DNA of 64,000 nucleotides from SZUA-442 sp963792405 (GCA_963792405.1 CAWBVU010000001.1:124001-188000), one strand, 5' to 3'. Positions 1-8,834 are shown, counted from the stretch's first letter. Numbers and translations are program-made. The notes: generated from the sequence alone by a model not told the origin.

Positions 1-203
1 GTGACGGTCATCACGGCGGCGACGCCGATCGCCACCCAGTACACCCCCACCTCGCCCCCGATGTAGGTGCCGGTGGCGAAGTCGATCGTGACCCACGCCA
101 GGTAGATCGTGGTCAGGCTCGCGAGGACGCTGGACGCGACGCCGGCGACGAGCCACCCGGGATGGGCCTGATGCCGTGCTCCGCCGAGTGGTGCGGTCTG
201 CAT
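1..203 (-). CDS. Membrane protein, N-terminal part only
   Basis: The gene runs off the left edge; the first 67 residues are visible. They read MQTAPLGGARHQ followed by two hydrophobic stretches (about residues 17-38 and 47-67), so this is an integral membrane protein. The start is an ATG at 203 with a GAGGAGG ribosome-binding site a few bases upstream on the minus strand. No family can be named from this fragment. It lies in the same direction as the DUF1684 and LysE genes, with about 50 bp between it and the DUF1684 stop. Confidence 0.6.
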   Translation of the reverse strand, partial: MQTAPLGGARHQAHPGWLVAGVASSVLASLTTIYLAWVTIDFATGTYIGGEVGVYWVAIGVAAVMTV

Positions 204-254
204 GGTGCACCTCCTCGTCCATCGTCGCGCCGAATCGGGATGCGTGCCAGCAGC

Positions 255-770
255 TCAGCCCGGGTGGTACATGCGCTCGCCGGCCGTGATGCGCTCGGCG
301 ATCCGGTTCCCCGGAGGTGGCAGGGGACAGGTGAAATCCTCGTCGTAGACGCACCAGGGGTTGTGGGCGTCATTGAAGTCGATGAACGTCTCCCCGGTCG
401 CCGTCACGTGGACGCCGACGTATCTCCCGCCCTCGTACGTCTCCGCTCCCGCCGTGCCGTCGCGGAACGGTATGAAGCGGCCGCCGTCGCCGTCGTCGAG
501 AATCCCGAGACGGTAGGACGATTGCCCGATCTCGACGTCGGCCCAGCCGACGAGGCTGTAGTCGCTGTCCACCCCCGAGGTGGAGGGGATCGCTGTGCGT
601 GTCGGCTCGATCACCTCGACGACGGCAGGAATGCGCCATGCCGGATCGGGGTCGAAGTAGTCGAGGCCTGTGAACGAGGCTCGTTGATCGTCAGGCAGGG
701 GGGACGCATAGTGGTCGCGCAGGAACGCATCCTTCTCACGGCGATCCCTCAGCAACCGGTCCACATCCAT
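255..770 (-). CDS. DUF1684 family protein
   Basis: This 171-residue protein has no signal peptide, so it is probably cytoplasmic. The family-typical C-terminal half is visible: an asparagine-proline-tryptophan-cysteine block (NPWCVYDED), then TCPLPPPGNRI and a final AGER, which is the DUF1684 signature. Length is about usual for the single-domain form of the family. The biochemical role of DUF1684 is not established. It lies 31 bp downstream of the LysE-type exporter on the same strand. A TACCAT hexamer sits 8 bp before the ATG, so it may be leaderless, or it may be read through from the exporter. Confidence 0.75.
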   Translation of the reverse strand: MDVDRLLRDRREKDAFLRDHYASPLPDDQRASFTGLDYFDPDPAWRIPAVVEVIEPTRTAIPSTSGVDSDYSLVGWADVEIGQSSYRLGILDDGDGGRFIPFRDGTAGAETYEGGRYVGVHVTATGETFIDFNDAHNPWCVYDEDFTCPLPPPGNRIAERITAGERMYHPG

Positions 771-801
771 CGCCCTCGATGGTACGGCGGCGTGTGCTCC
801 C

Positions 802-1413
802 TCATCTGACGAGGATGACCACGGCGAACGTCAGGATCAGCAGGTTTCCTCCCACGATGGCGACCGTCCGCGCCGTTGTGCCGAGGCGGTGGCCCGCGAA
901 CGCTCCGATCCCTGCGAGGAGGAGTTGCCACGACAGCGAGGCGACGCCCGCACCGATGGTGAAGAGGAGGCCGTCGAGGCCGGTCATGTCACTGGCGACG
1001 CCGACCCCGACGATGACCGCGGCGAAGTAGACGACCGTGGTGGGGTTGATCACGGTGAGCCCCACAAAACGCGCATACGTCGCAGCGAGCTCGCGTCGGT
1101 CCGGAACGGTCACGGCGACGTCCGCCTGCGGCGAGCGGGCCCGTCGCAGGCCCATGATCGCGATGGCGATCAGCACGAGGGCACTGGCGATCCGTAGCGG
1201 GGTGTCGAGCTCCGCGATGGGTCCGGCGAGCGCGGCGCCCCCGATCACGGCGAGGCCTGCGTACAGGAGGTCGGCCGTTGCGGCGCCCGCACCGGCGAAC
1301 GCGGCGCATCGGAAGCCACAGCGGATGCCCGTCTCCACGATGAGCACCGCGATCGCCCCGACGGGGATCGCGATCCCGTAGCCCGCTGCGATCCCCGTGA
1401 GCAAGGCCTGCAT
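802..1413 (-). CDS. LysE/RhtB-type amino-acid exporter
   Basis: This 203-residue protein has about six membrane segments and the LysE/RhtB pattern: an N-terminal segment MQALLTGIAAGYGIAIPVGAI, then GFRCAAFAGAGAATADLLYA, and later GLTVINPTTVVYF. Family members export amino acids or other small metabolites. The open frame extends upstream to 1494, but the ATG at 1413 is preferred: residue 1 then begins the first transmembrane helix, and a TAGCGT hexamer sits exactly 7 bp upstream, an arrangement that recurs in this window for leaderless genes. It is divergent from the Rrf2/nos cluster. The substrate cannot be told. Confidence 0.78.
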   Translation of the reverse strand: MQALLTGIAAGYGIAIPVGAIAVLIVETGIRCGFRCAAFAGAGAATADLLYAGLAVIGGAALAGPIAELDTPLRIASALVLIAIAIMGLRRARSPQADVAVTVPDRRELAATYARFVGLTVINPTTVVYFAAVIVGVGVASDMTGLDGLLFTIGAGVASLSWQLLLAGIGAFAGHRLGTTARTVAIVGGNLLILTFAVVILVR

Positions 1414-1420
1414 GGGGAGG

Positions 1421-1426
1421 ACGCTA
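1421..1426 (-). promoter_or_regulatory. -10 box TAGCGT of the exporter gene
   Basis: TAGCGT on the minus strand, followed by 7 bp and then ATG at 1413. The same box and spacing are seen before the genes at 30712 and 63934. Leaderless transcription from such boxes is common in actinobacteria; use here is inferred from the match. Confidence 0.5.
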
Positions 1427-1538
1427 GCCGCTGACGATGTCCCGAAGCAGGGGTTGAGGCCGGGGATGACAACGCCGCCGTCGTTTGGTATCATTTCGGA
1501 GTCGAATAGTCAGAAACTTTGGGACTGAGGAACCGGCC

Positions 1539-1961
1539 ATGCGCCTGGAACTCGATGAGCGCACGCAGCTCGCCTGCCGCATCCTGGCGATTCTCGACCG
1601 CACCCCGACCGATCTGATCCCGGCCAAGGATCTCGGAAGGGACCTCGACATCTCTCCGGACTACGTCACGAAGATCCTCGCCCCGCTGGTCCGCGAGCGG
1701 TGGGTCACGTCGGTGAAAGGGCCGAAGGGCGGCTATCGCATCGCCGTCGCACTCGACACGCTGTGCGTCCTCGACCTGATCGAGCTCGTCGAGGGCCGTA
1801 TCGATCGGAGCACCTGCATGCACGGGGACTCCCGGAACCCGGTCACGGATCCGTGCGCATTGCACGAGCCGTGGGTCCGGGCCCGGGAGGCCCTGCTACA
1901 CGAACTGGAAGGAACCCCCCTGTCACTGGTCGGTCCCTCCAGCCGAGAAGAGGGAGAGTAA
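1539..1961 (+). CDS. Rrf2-family transcription regulator (nos cluster)
   Basis: This 140-residue Rrf2 protein has an N-terminal winged helix (LACRILAIL, ISPDYVTKIL, the wing GPKGGYRIA) and a C-terminal region with Cys93 and Cys106 flanked by His95 and His109. Rrf2 regulators such as NsrR and IscR bind an Fe-S cluster through three cysteines or mixed ligands. Only two cysteines occur in the ligand loop here, so NO or redox sensing is plausible but with a non-standard ligand set. The ATG at 1539 follows a TGAGGA site. The stop lies 3 bp before nosZ, so it is co-transcribed with, and probably controls, the nos genes. The upstream open frame from 1485 is probably 5' leader. Confidence 0.8.
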   Translation: MRLELDERTQLACRILAILDRTPTDLIPAKDLGRDLDISPDYVTKILAPLVRERWVTSVKGPKGGYRIAVALDTLCVLDLIELVEGRIDRSTCMHGDSRNPVTDPCALHEPWVRAREALLHELEGTPLSLVGPSSREEGE

Positions 1962-1964
1962 GCG

Positions 1965-4010
1965 ATGAACAGACGATCGGAAACGCCGTGGTGGCGCAGC
2001 CGCGCCGTGCTGACCGGCCTGTGCCTGTTGGCGGCATTCGGCCTGGTCCTCCAGGCCTGCTCGAACGGCGGAGGCTCGGGGAGCGGGTCGATCGACGACA
2101 TCAACGACCGTCGCGAGGCCGTCGGCCTCCAGGCGCTGTCGGAGGAGCAGATGCTGTCGGCCGGGCTCACCTACCTGCCGTCGGGTGAACACGATCCCTA
2201 CATCATGTTCGCCTCCGGCGGCCACGCAGGGCAGATGTTCGTCATCGGGGTGCCCTCGATGCGCCTGCTCAAGACCATCGGCGTGTTCACGCCCGAGCCA
2301 TGGCAGGGATGGGGATACGGCAACGTCGAGGGCGATGCCGTGCTCGACGCCGGCAACGTCAACGGTGTCGAGGTGCGATGGGCCGATACGCATCACCCCG
2401 CCCTGTCGGAGACGGCGGGTGACTACGACGGCCAGTTCGTCTTCATCAACGACAAGGCCAACGCCCGCATCGCGGTGGTCGACCTCAGGGACTTCGAGAC
2501 GAAGCAGATCATCAAGAACCCGATCGCGATCAACGACCACGGCGGGACGATGGTGACCCCCGACACCGAGTGGATCATCGAGGGCGGCCAGTACGGCACT
2601 CCGCTCGGCTGGGAGTACGCGCCCATCGAGAGCTACGAATCCGACTACAAGGGCATGGTCACGCTCTGGAAGTTCGACAGGACCGCAGGCCGTGTCGACG
2701 AATCGCAGTCGTTCGCCCTGGAGCTGCCTCCCTACTGGCAGGACCTCTGCGATGCGGGGAAGCTCGTTTCCGAAGGGTGGATCTTCTGCAACTCGTTCAA
2801 CACCGAGCTTGCGACCGGCGCGGGCGAGGATGGGAGCGGGGAGAACTTCGAGGCAGGTGCCTCGGCCCGTGACAACGACTACCTGCACGTCATCAACCTG
2901 GAGAAGGCTGCTGAACTGGCAGCAGCCGGCGAGACGTTCGACGTCAACGGCTTCCCCGTGCTCGCCCTCCAGACGCTGATCGACGAGGGCGTGCTGTACT
3001 TCGTCCCCGAGCCGAAGAGCCCCCACGGCGTGGACATCGCCCCGAAGGGCGACTACATCGTGATCTCCGGCAAGCTCGACCCCCACGTCACGATCTACTC
3101 GTTCGACAGGATCCAGCAGGCGATCGCGGATCAGAACTGGGAACCGGACGCCTACGGCGTCCCCGTCCTGGACTTCGATGCGGTGACGGAGGCCCAGGTC
3201 GAGCTCGGCCTCGGACCGCTCCACACGCAGTTCGACGCGGACGGATATGCCTACACCAGCCTGTTCCTCGACAGTGCAGTCGCTCGTTGGAGCCTGGGCG
3301 GTGAGAACTACCGCGGTGATGACGGCTGGAAGCTCGAGGGCACGGTCCCGGTGCAGTACAACATCGGTCACCTGACGGCTCCCGAGGGCGACACCGTGAG
3401 CCCTGACGGCCAGTACGTGGTGGCGCTGAACAAGTGGTCCATCGACCGCTTCTTCCCGCCTGGTCCGCTGCTGCCGCAGAACTTCCAGCTGATCGACACC
3501 ACGCTCGCCCCCGAGGACAAGCCGGACACCGGCGGCATGACCGTGATGTACGACATGCCGATCGGGATGGGCGAGCCGCACTACGCACAGATCATCAAGG
3601 CGGACAAGCTCGCACCGTTCGAGGTCTACCCCGAGATCGGGTGGGACCCCGGCACGATGTCGGTGGATCCCGACGCCCCGGTGGCGGGCAACGAGCGCAT
3701 CGAGCGGAACGGCAACCAGGTCGAGATCTGGATGACGGCCGTGCGAAGCCACTACACGCCTGACCGCGTGCAGTTGAAGCAGGGCGACGAGGTGACGTGG
3801 CACATCACCAACATCGACACCAGCTTCGACGCCACCCACGGGTTCTCGATGCCCGGGTACAACATCAACCTGAGCCTCGAGCCGGGTGAGACGGCGACGA
3901 TGGAGTTCACGGCGGATCAGAGCGGCACGTACCCGTTCTACTGCTCGGAGTTCTGCTCGGCGCTGCACCTCGAGATGGCGGGGTACTTCCTCATCGAGCC
4001 CAGCGAGTAG
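1965..4010 (+). CDS. nosZ: Nitrous-oxide reductase NosZ, lipoprotein type
   Basis: This 681-residue enzyme reduces N2O to N2 outside the membrane. The signal sequence ends in a lipobox (LVLQAC, Cys32), so it is Sec-exported and lipid-anchored, with no twin-arginine motif; this is typical of clade II and Gram-positive NosZ. A seven-bladed propeller carries the CuZ ligands His143, His144, His192, His354, His420, His469 and His538. The C-terminal cupredoxin domain holds the CuA site: His625, then C660-SEF-C664-SAL-H668-LE-M671. The tryptophan of the clade I CuA motif is Glu662 here, as in clade II. All copper ligands are present, so the enzyme looks functional. It heads the nosZ-B-D-F-Y-L cluster. 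Confidence 0.96.
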   Translation: MNRRSETPWWRSRAVLTGLCLLAAFGLVLQACSNGGGSGSGSIDDINDRREAVGLQALSEEQMLSAGLTYLPSGEHDPYIMFASGGHAGQMFVIGVPSMRLLKTIGVFTPEPWQGWGYGNVEGDAVLDAGNVNGVEVRWADTHHPALSETAGDYDGQFVFINDKANARIAVVDLRDFETKQIIKNPIAINDHGGTMVTPDTEWIIEGGQYGTPLGWEYAPIESYESDYKGMVTLWKFDRTAGRVDESQSFALELPPYWQDLCDAGKLVSEGWIFCNSFNTELATGAGEDGSGENFEAGASARDNDYLHVINLEKAAELAAAGETFDVNGFPVLALQTLIDEGVLYFVPEPKSPHGVDIAPKGDYIVISGKLDPHVTIYSFDRIQQAIADQNWEPDAYGVPVLDFDAVTEAQVELGLGPLHTQFDADGYAYTSLFLDSAVARWSLGGENYRGDDGWKLEGTVPVQYNIGHLTAPEGDTVSPDGQYVVALNKWSIDRFFPPGPLLPQNFQLIDTTLAPEDKPDTGGMTVMYDMPIGMGEPHYAQIIKADKLAPFEVYPEIGWDPGTMSVDPDAPVAGNERIERNGNQVEIWMTAVRSHYTPDRVQLKQGDEVTWHITNIDTSFDATHGFSMPGYNINLSLEPGETATMEFTADQSGTYPFYCSEFCSALHLEMAGYFLIEPSE

Positions 4011-4025
4011 CGGGGAGGAGCGATC

Positions 4026-4688
4026 GTGTCCGTGGCCGACCGGGTTCTGGGGCCGAGGGTTCCACAGGATCTCACGAGCGAGGAGAAGCGTAGGTACCAG
4101 CTACCGACGTGGCTCTTCGGTGGGGCGTCCCTCCTGCTCATCGTGTCGCTCCTGCTGCCCTATTGGGTGCTGAACCTCGATGCGCCCCAGTTCCCGGGAG
4201 GCCTGCGGGTGATGGCGTACGTCAATCGCCTCGTCGGCGACGTCGGCGAGCTCGAAGGACTCAACCACTACGTCGGCGCCGGTTCGTTCGAGGACTCCGC
4301 GGTCCTCGAACGATCGGTGTCGATCTTCGCGATCGTGATGCTGGCTGCGCTGCTCGTCGCCGCGCTGCGCATCCACTCGCGGTGGGTCACGGTGCTGGTG
4401 CTCCCTGCGCTCCTCTTTCCCGTGGTGTTCCTCGCGGATCTCCAGTACTGGCTGTGGCAATTCGGCCACAACCTCGACCCGAGGGCACCGCTCGCCGCCG
4501 CGGTCGGCGAGTTCACGCCTCCCATCTTCGGACCCGCGGAGATCGCGCAGTTCACCACCTTCGCGCTGCCGGGACCCGGTCTCATCCTGGCGTTCATCGC
4601 CTCGGTGTTGATCGCCGTCGGTCTGTACCTGCATCGGCGGGCGTGGAAGCCCCTCATCGAGGGTGAGCGAGGAGACACGACGGCGTGA
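4026..4688 (+). CDS. nosB: NosB-like membrane protein of the nos cluster
   Basis: This 220-residue protein has about four membrane segments (near residues 30-47, 97-112, 120-140 and 182-205). A periplasmic loop contains the PYW, FPGGL and GLNHYVG blocks seen in the membrane protein that follows nosZ in clade II clusters (NosB). Its role is not settled; it is thought to support electron delivery to, or maturation of, NosZ. The GTG at 4026 follows a strong GGGGAGGAG site, 15 bp after the nosZ stop. The final GTGA overlaps the nosD start. The assignment rests mainly on position and these blocks. Confidence 0.72.
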   Translation: MSVADRVLGPRVPQDLTSEEKRRYQLPTWLFGGASLLLIVSLLLPYWVLNLDAPQFPGGLRVMAYVNRLVGDVGELEGLNHYVGAGSFEDSAVLERSVSIFAIVMLAALLVAALRIHSRWVTVLVLPALLFPVVFLADLQYWLWQFGHNLDPRAPLAAAVGEFTPPIFGPAEIAQFTTFALPGPGLILAFIASVLIAVGLYLHRRAWKPLIEGERGDTTA

Positions 4689-6067
4689 GGGGGATGCTCG
4701 TGGTCGGGTTCGTCGCCATCGCCGTCGCATGCGCGCCCGCGTCCGCCGATGCATCTTTCGATCTCCAGGCGGCGATCGACGCGACTCCCTCGGGTGGGCG
4801 CCTCGAGCTCGCGTCGGGTCGATACGAGGGTTCTGTGACGGTGGACAGGCCGATGACGATCACCGGGCCAAGGGATGCGGTCGTCGACGGAGGAGGCAAC
4901 GGATCGGTGTTCACCATCACGGCGCCCGACGTGACGATCGATGGCCTCACCATTCGAGGATCCGGGGACTCGCTCGACCGTGAGCACTCGGGCGTCACGT
5001 CCGTCGATGCGGCGCGCATCACCGTGACGAACAACGTGTTCGAGGACGTCCTGTTCGGGGTGTTCCTGCGCACCGCGCCGGGGTCGGTGGTGGCCGACAA
5101 CGTCATCGGCGCCAAGCAGATCGACGTTGCGCGCAGGGGTGATGGGATCAGGCTCTGGGAGAGCGAGGGTTCGATCGTCGAACGCAACATCGTGACCGGA
5201 GGTCGGGATCTCGTCTTCTGGTTCACCGACCGCGTCGAGGTACGGGACAACCAGGTGCGCGACGGGCGGTATGGACTCCACTTCATGTACTCGGACGATG
5301 CCGTGGTCGAGGGCAATGAGCTGTCCTCGAACTCGGTGGGGGCATTCCTCATGTACTCGCGCCGCACGGTCGTGCGCAACAACGTCATGTCCCACAACTA
5401 CGGCCCGAGCGGATACGGCGTCGGCCTCAAGGAGATCGATGACGTGCGCATGGATGGCAATCGCATGGTGGCCAATCGGGTGGGCATCTACCTGGACAAC
5501 TCACCGAGCGCCATGGGATCGACGGGCCTGATCTCCGGCAACCTCATCGCCTACAACCGCGTGGGCGTGCTCTTCCTGCCGAACGTGAGGAGCAACATCG
5601 TCACCGGGAACACCTTCATCGACAACGACGAGCAGGTCGGCGTGACGGGGACCGGCGTGTTCCAGGGCAACGCGTGGGATGCCGACGGTGAGGGCAACTT
5701 CTGGAGCGATTACGCAGGCTTCGATGCCGACGGGGACGGCGTGGGGGACGTGGTGTACCGGGTGAACGACCTGTACGACACGATCACCGACCGGTACCCG
5801 GATCTGGCGTTCTTCAGCGAGACACCTGCGGCAAAGGCGATCGACGTGGCGGCATCGATGTTCCCCGTCCTGCGACCGGACCCCCTCGTCGAGGACCCGC
5901 ATCCGCTGGTCGACAGGCCTCCGCTCGTCCCCGTGCGAGCGATGTCGGATACAGGATCGTCACCGGTCATGGGGGCCGTGGCGCTCGGCATGTTGGCCGC
6001 AGGGTTGGCGGTCGTGGCGGCTCCGGTCGTGCGCGCTCGTCGGGTCAGGAGATCGGTGTCGGCATGA
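4685..6067 (+). CDS. nosD: NosD, copper-site maturation beta-helix protein
   Basis: This 460-residue exported protein starts with a Sec signal (MRGMLVVGFVAIAVACAPAS). Next comes a right-handed parallel beta-helix with repeated short asparagine- and valine-rich turns (for example ITVTNNVFEDV and VVADNVIG), typical of NosD/CASH proteins, and a C-terminal transmembrane segment near residues 430-450. NosD works with the NosFY ABC transporter and NosL to assemble the CuZ site of NosZ. The GTG start at 4685 overlaps the nosB stop (GTGA), and the end overlaps nosF (ATGA), so the genes are translationally coupled. Confidence 0.92.
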   Translation: MRGMLVVGFVAIAVACAPASADASFDLQAAIDATPSGGRLELASGRYEGSVTVDRPMTITGPRDAVVDGGGNGSVFTITAPDVTIDGLTIRGSGDSLDREHSGVTSVDAARITVTNNVFEDVLFGVFLRTAPGSVVADNVIGAKQIDVARRGDGIRLWESEGSIVERNIVTGGRDLVFWFTDRVEVRDNQVRDGRYGLHFMYSDDAVVEGNELSSNSVGAFLMYSRRTVVRNNVMSHNYGPSGYGVGLKEIDDVRMDGNRMVANRVGIYLDNSPSAMGSTGLISGNLIAYNRVGVLFLPNVRSNIVTGNTFIDNDEQVGVTGTGVFQGNAWDADGEGNFWSDYAGFDADGDGVGDVVYRVNDLYDTITDRYPDLAFFSETPAAKAIDVAASMFPVLRPDPLVEDPHPLVDRPPLVPVRAMSDTGSSPVMGAVALGMLAAGLAVVAAPVVRARRVRRSVSA

Positions 6068-6918
6068 TCGAGATCACGAACCTGACGAAACGCTACGGCG
6101 CAACGACCGTCGTCGACGACGTGTCGCTCACCGTCCCCGAGGGAGGCGCATTCGCCCTCTGGGGGCCGAACGGGGCGGGAAAGACCACGGTGCTGCGGTC
6201 GATCCTCGGTCTCGTCACCTACGGCGGGACCGTGACCGTCGCCGGCCTGGACGCGACCACACGTGGCAAGGGTGTGCGCTCCATCATCGGCTACGTCCCA
6301 CAGGAACTCGCCTTCTACGACGACATGCCGGTCCTCGAGCTGCTCGATTACTCGGCGACCCTCAGGGGCCTGCCCGCGGGCCGTATCGATCAGGTCGTCG
6401 CCGAGGTCGGGCTCGCCCCGCACCTCGACAAGAGGGTCGCAGAGCTCTCGGGAGGCCTCAAGCAACGCCTCGGCATCGCATCGGCGCTACTGCCGGATCC
6501 GCCGGTCCTGCTTCTCGATGAACCCACGTCCAACCTCGACGTGGCAGCGAGGGATTCCGTGATCGAGCTGCTCATCAGCCTCCACGAGTCCGGCCGGACC
6601 CTGCTGCTGACGTCCCATCATGCCGACGAGGTGGGGATGCTCGTCGACAGGGTCGTGGCCATGAACAGGGGACGGATCGAGACCATCTGCGCCCCGTCGG
6701 ATCTGTCGGACGAGGTCGGTCTCAAGGCGTGGATGCAGCTCATCCTCACGAACGGATCGACACAGCTCGCTCTCGACACCCTTGCGGCGTCCGGCTTCAC
6801 GGCGACACGCAATGCCAGCGGTGTCCTCGTCGAGGTGTCCGCGCAGCGCAAGGGCCAGGCGCTCGCCGCGCTCCACGATGCCGGTGTCGTGGTCGACGAC
6901 CTCGAGGTGTGGCGATGA
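6064..6918 (+). CDS. nosF: NosF, ABC transporter ATPase for CuZ maturation
   Basis: This 284-residue ATPase contains a Walker A (GPNGAGKTT, about residues 36-44), a Q-loop (VPQE), the signature LSGGLKQRLG and a Walker B (VLLLDEPTSNLD) followed by the H-loop His in TSHHADE. It pairs with the NosY permease encoded directly downstream; the NosDFY complex delivers a copper or sulfur component to apo-NosZ. It overlaps both neighbours by ATGA. The C-terminal ~60 residues form the small extra domain common to NosF. Confidence 0.93.
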   Translation: MIEITNLTKRYGATTVVDDVSLTVPEGGAFALWGPNGAGKTTVLRSILGLVTYGGTVTVAGLDATTRGKGVRSIIGYVPQELAFYDDMPVLELLDYSATLRGLPAGRIDQVVAEVGLAPHLDKRVAELSGGLKQRLGIASALLPDPPVLLLDEPTSNLDVAARDSVIELLISLHESGRTLLLTSHHADEVGMLVDRVVAMNRGRIETICAPSDLSDEVGLKAWMQLILTNGSTQLALDTLAASGFTATRNASGVLVEVSAQRKGQALAALHDAGVVVDDLEVWR

Positions 6919-7781
6919 CGACGACCGTGGCGGCGACGGTGACCGAGCGGCCGGAGGCGAGGCTGATCCGTGCGGTGGCGACGAGGGAGCTGCGTGAAGC
7001 GACACGTTCCCGATGGTTCTGGATGTGGACGGTCGCCTTCACGTGCCTCGCGGCCTTCATGGCATCGGCCGCCCTGCCGGGATCGCAGGTCTCCGGTGCG
7101 GGGAGCTTCGGACGGACGGCGGCATCACTCGTCGCGCTCACGCAGATCATCGTGCCGCTGATGGGGCTCACGCTCGGGGCGCACTCCATCGCGGGACAGC
7201 GGGAGAGTGGGGCGATGCGGTTCCTGTTGAGCCATCCCGTCTCACGGGTGGAGGTCTTCGCTGGCATCTTCGGGGGCCTCGCGATCGCGCTCGCCGCCAC
7301 GGTGCTCCTGGGATTCGGTGTCGCAGGGGCACTGACCGTCCTGCGTGGCGGTGGAACGGATGCGGCGAGCTTCGTGCTCATCGCCGTGCTGTCGTGGCTC
7401 CTCGCGATCGCCATGCTCGGCGTCGGCATGCTGCTGTCGACGTTCACGGACAGGACGGCCACGGCGGTCGGAATCGCCGTGTTCGCGTGGCTCGTGGTGG
7501 CCTTCATCGGTGACCTCGGGCTCATGGGCACCTCGGTGGCGACGGGGATGCCCCCGTGGGTGCTCCTGACCTCGGCCGTGGCCAACCCGGTGGAGGCCTT
7601 CCGCCTCGCATCCCTCACCGCCTTCGAGGGGTCCCTCGACGTGCTCGGGCCTGCCGGTCAGTACGCCGTCGATCGGTTCGGTGAGCGCATCGGCTGGATC
7701 CTGACGTTCGTGTTGGCGGCATGGGCCGTCATCCCCGCCGCCGTCGCGATGACGAGGTTCTCGCGAAGGGGCGATGTATGA
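6915..7781 (+). CDS. nosY: NosY, ABC permease for CuZ maturation
   Basis: This 288-residue protein has six hydrophobic segments and the ABC-2 permease pattern (GQRESGAMRFLLSHPVSR after the second helix, which is characteristic of NosY). The start is the ATG at 6915 that overlaps the nosF stop; an in-frame extension to 6729 lies inside nosF and is not coding. An N-terminal cytoplasmic piece of about 35 residues precedes helix 1. It forms the membrane half of NosFY. The last codons overlap nosL by ATGA. Confidence 0.92.
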   Translation: MTTTVAATVTERPEARLIRAVATRELREATRSRWFWMWTVAFTCLAAFMASAALPGSQVSGAGSFGRTAASLVALTQIIVPLMGLTLGAHSIAGQRESGAMRFLLSHPVSRVEVFAGIFGGLAIALAATVLLGFGVAGALTVLRGGGTDAASFVLIAVLSWLLAIAMLGVGMLLSTFTDRTATAVGIAVFAWLVVAFIGDLGLMGTSVATGMPPWVLLTSAVANPVEAFRLASLTAFEGSLDVLGPAGQYAVDRFGERIGWILTFVLAAWAVIPAAVAMTRFSRRGDV

Positions 7782-8290
7782 GGTCGTGGCGCGGCGTCGG
7801 AGCGGTGATGGTGGTGATCGGGCTCGCGGCCGCGGCGTGCGGCTCCGGTGACGCATCCGGCCCGCCCGAGATCGAATTCGGGCGGGACCTCTGTGTGCAG
7901 TGCGGCATGATCATCCAGGACCCCCGTTTCGCCTCGGCCTACCGACTTGCCGACGGCACCGAGAAGGTGTTCGACGACGCCGGCGACATGGTGATCCACC
8001 TGCGTGGGGCGGGGGACGAGGTCAATGGCGACGCCGCGTGGGTGTATGACTTCGAGACGGAGGAGCCGGTGGTCGTCGACGCGGCCTACTTCGTGCCGAC
8101 GGTGTCGCGTGCGAGCCCGATGGGCCACTCGATCCTCGCCTTCGCAGACGAGGAGCGAGCGCGGGCCTTCGCCGACGACGTGGGGGCGGACGTCATCGGA
8201 TGGTCCGATGTGATGGCCATGCCGACACACGAGGGCCTCCTCGGTGAGCACCACGACAACGGCGGTGACGGCGACGCGCACGGCGGCTGA
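7778..8290 (+). CDS. nosL: NosL, copper chaperone lipoprotein
   Basis: This 170-residue protein carries a lipoprotein signal (LAAAAC) and the NosL metal motif CVQCGMII, in which cysteines and methionine bind Cu(I). NosL is an outer-face, membrane-attached chaperone that hands copper to the NosDFY/NosZ system. The start at 7778 overlaps nosY (ATGA). The C-terminus is rich in histidine and glycine (GEHHDNGGDGDAHGG), which may add weak metal binding. This is the last gene tightly linked to the nos operon; the cytochrome c gene follows after about 100 bp. Confidence 0.93.
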   Translation: MRSWRGVGAVMVVIGLAAAACGSGDASGPPEIEFGRDLCVQCGMIIQDPRFASAYRLADGTEKVFDDAGDMVIHLRGAGDEVNGDAAWVYDFETEEPVVVDAAYFVPTVSRASPMGHSILAFADEERARAFADDVGADVIGWSDVMAMPTHEGLLGEHHDNGGDGDAHGG

Positions 8291-8392
8291 ATGCTTGCGA
8301 TGACGAGTTGGCGAGATGGGGATGCCGATGAGAAGGGAGAGGCTTCGGATGCAGATGGACGAGACGCAATCGGGAGACACGAGGGAGCACAC

Positions 8393-8797
8393 ATGATGAT
8401 CAGAAGGATGCTCGTCGTCGCCGCGGCGATGGCGCTCGCACTCGCGGCGTGTGGTGGCGGAGACGACTCGGGCTCGGAGACGACGTCGGGCTCGTCTGAC
8501 GGCGGGACCGCCCTCGTGGGAAATGCCGTCGATGGGGCGGCGGTGTACTCGGGCACCTGTGCCTCCTGCCACGGGCCGGACCTCGCCGGTATCGATGGGC
8601 TCGGCAAGCCGCTGGCTCCGAGCGAGTTCGTCGCCGCGAACACCGAGGACGAGTTGGTGGCGTTCATCGAGGTCGGGCGGCCGGCGGGCGATCCGGCGAA
8701 CACCCAGGGCGTCGACATGCCGCCGAAGGGTGGGAACCCCTCGCTCACCGACCAGGATCTCCACGACGTCGCTGCCTACCTGAAGGCACAGAACTAG
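8393..8797 (+). CDS. Lipoprotein cytochrome c, likely NosZ electron donor
   Basis: This 134-residue single-heme cytochrome has a lipobox (LALAAC), an acidic Gly/Ser linker, the heme motif CASCH and a distal methionine in VDMPPKGG. It sits outside the membrane, anchored by lipid. Monoheme c-type cytochromes supplied by nos clusters feed electrons to NosZ, and the position 102 bp after nosL suggests that job here. The ATG at 8393 has a GAGGGA site six bases upstream; the longer open frame from 8291 has no supporting signal. Confidence 0.85.
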   Translation: MMIRRMLVVAAAMALALAACGGGDDSGSETTSGSSDGGTALVGNAVDGAAVYSGTCASCHGPDLAGIDGLGKPLAPSEFVAANTEDELVAFIEVGRPAGDPANTQGVDMPPKGGNPSLTDQDLHDVAAYLKAQN

Positions 8798-8834
8798 CGA
8801 TAGGGACGATGCAGCGCATCCCTTCGGATGGGCT

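Noticed and set aside
1923..3968. 681-codon open frame antisense to nosZ, same length as NosZ
   Set aside because: It mirrors nosZ in a frame where GC-rich codons avoid stops; composition is low-information (His/Arg/Val/Asp rich) and no domain is seen.
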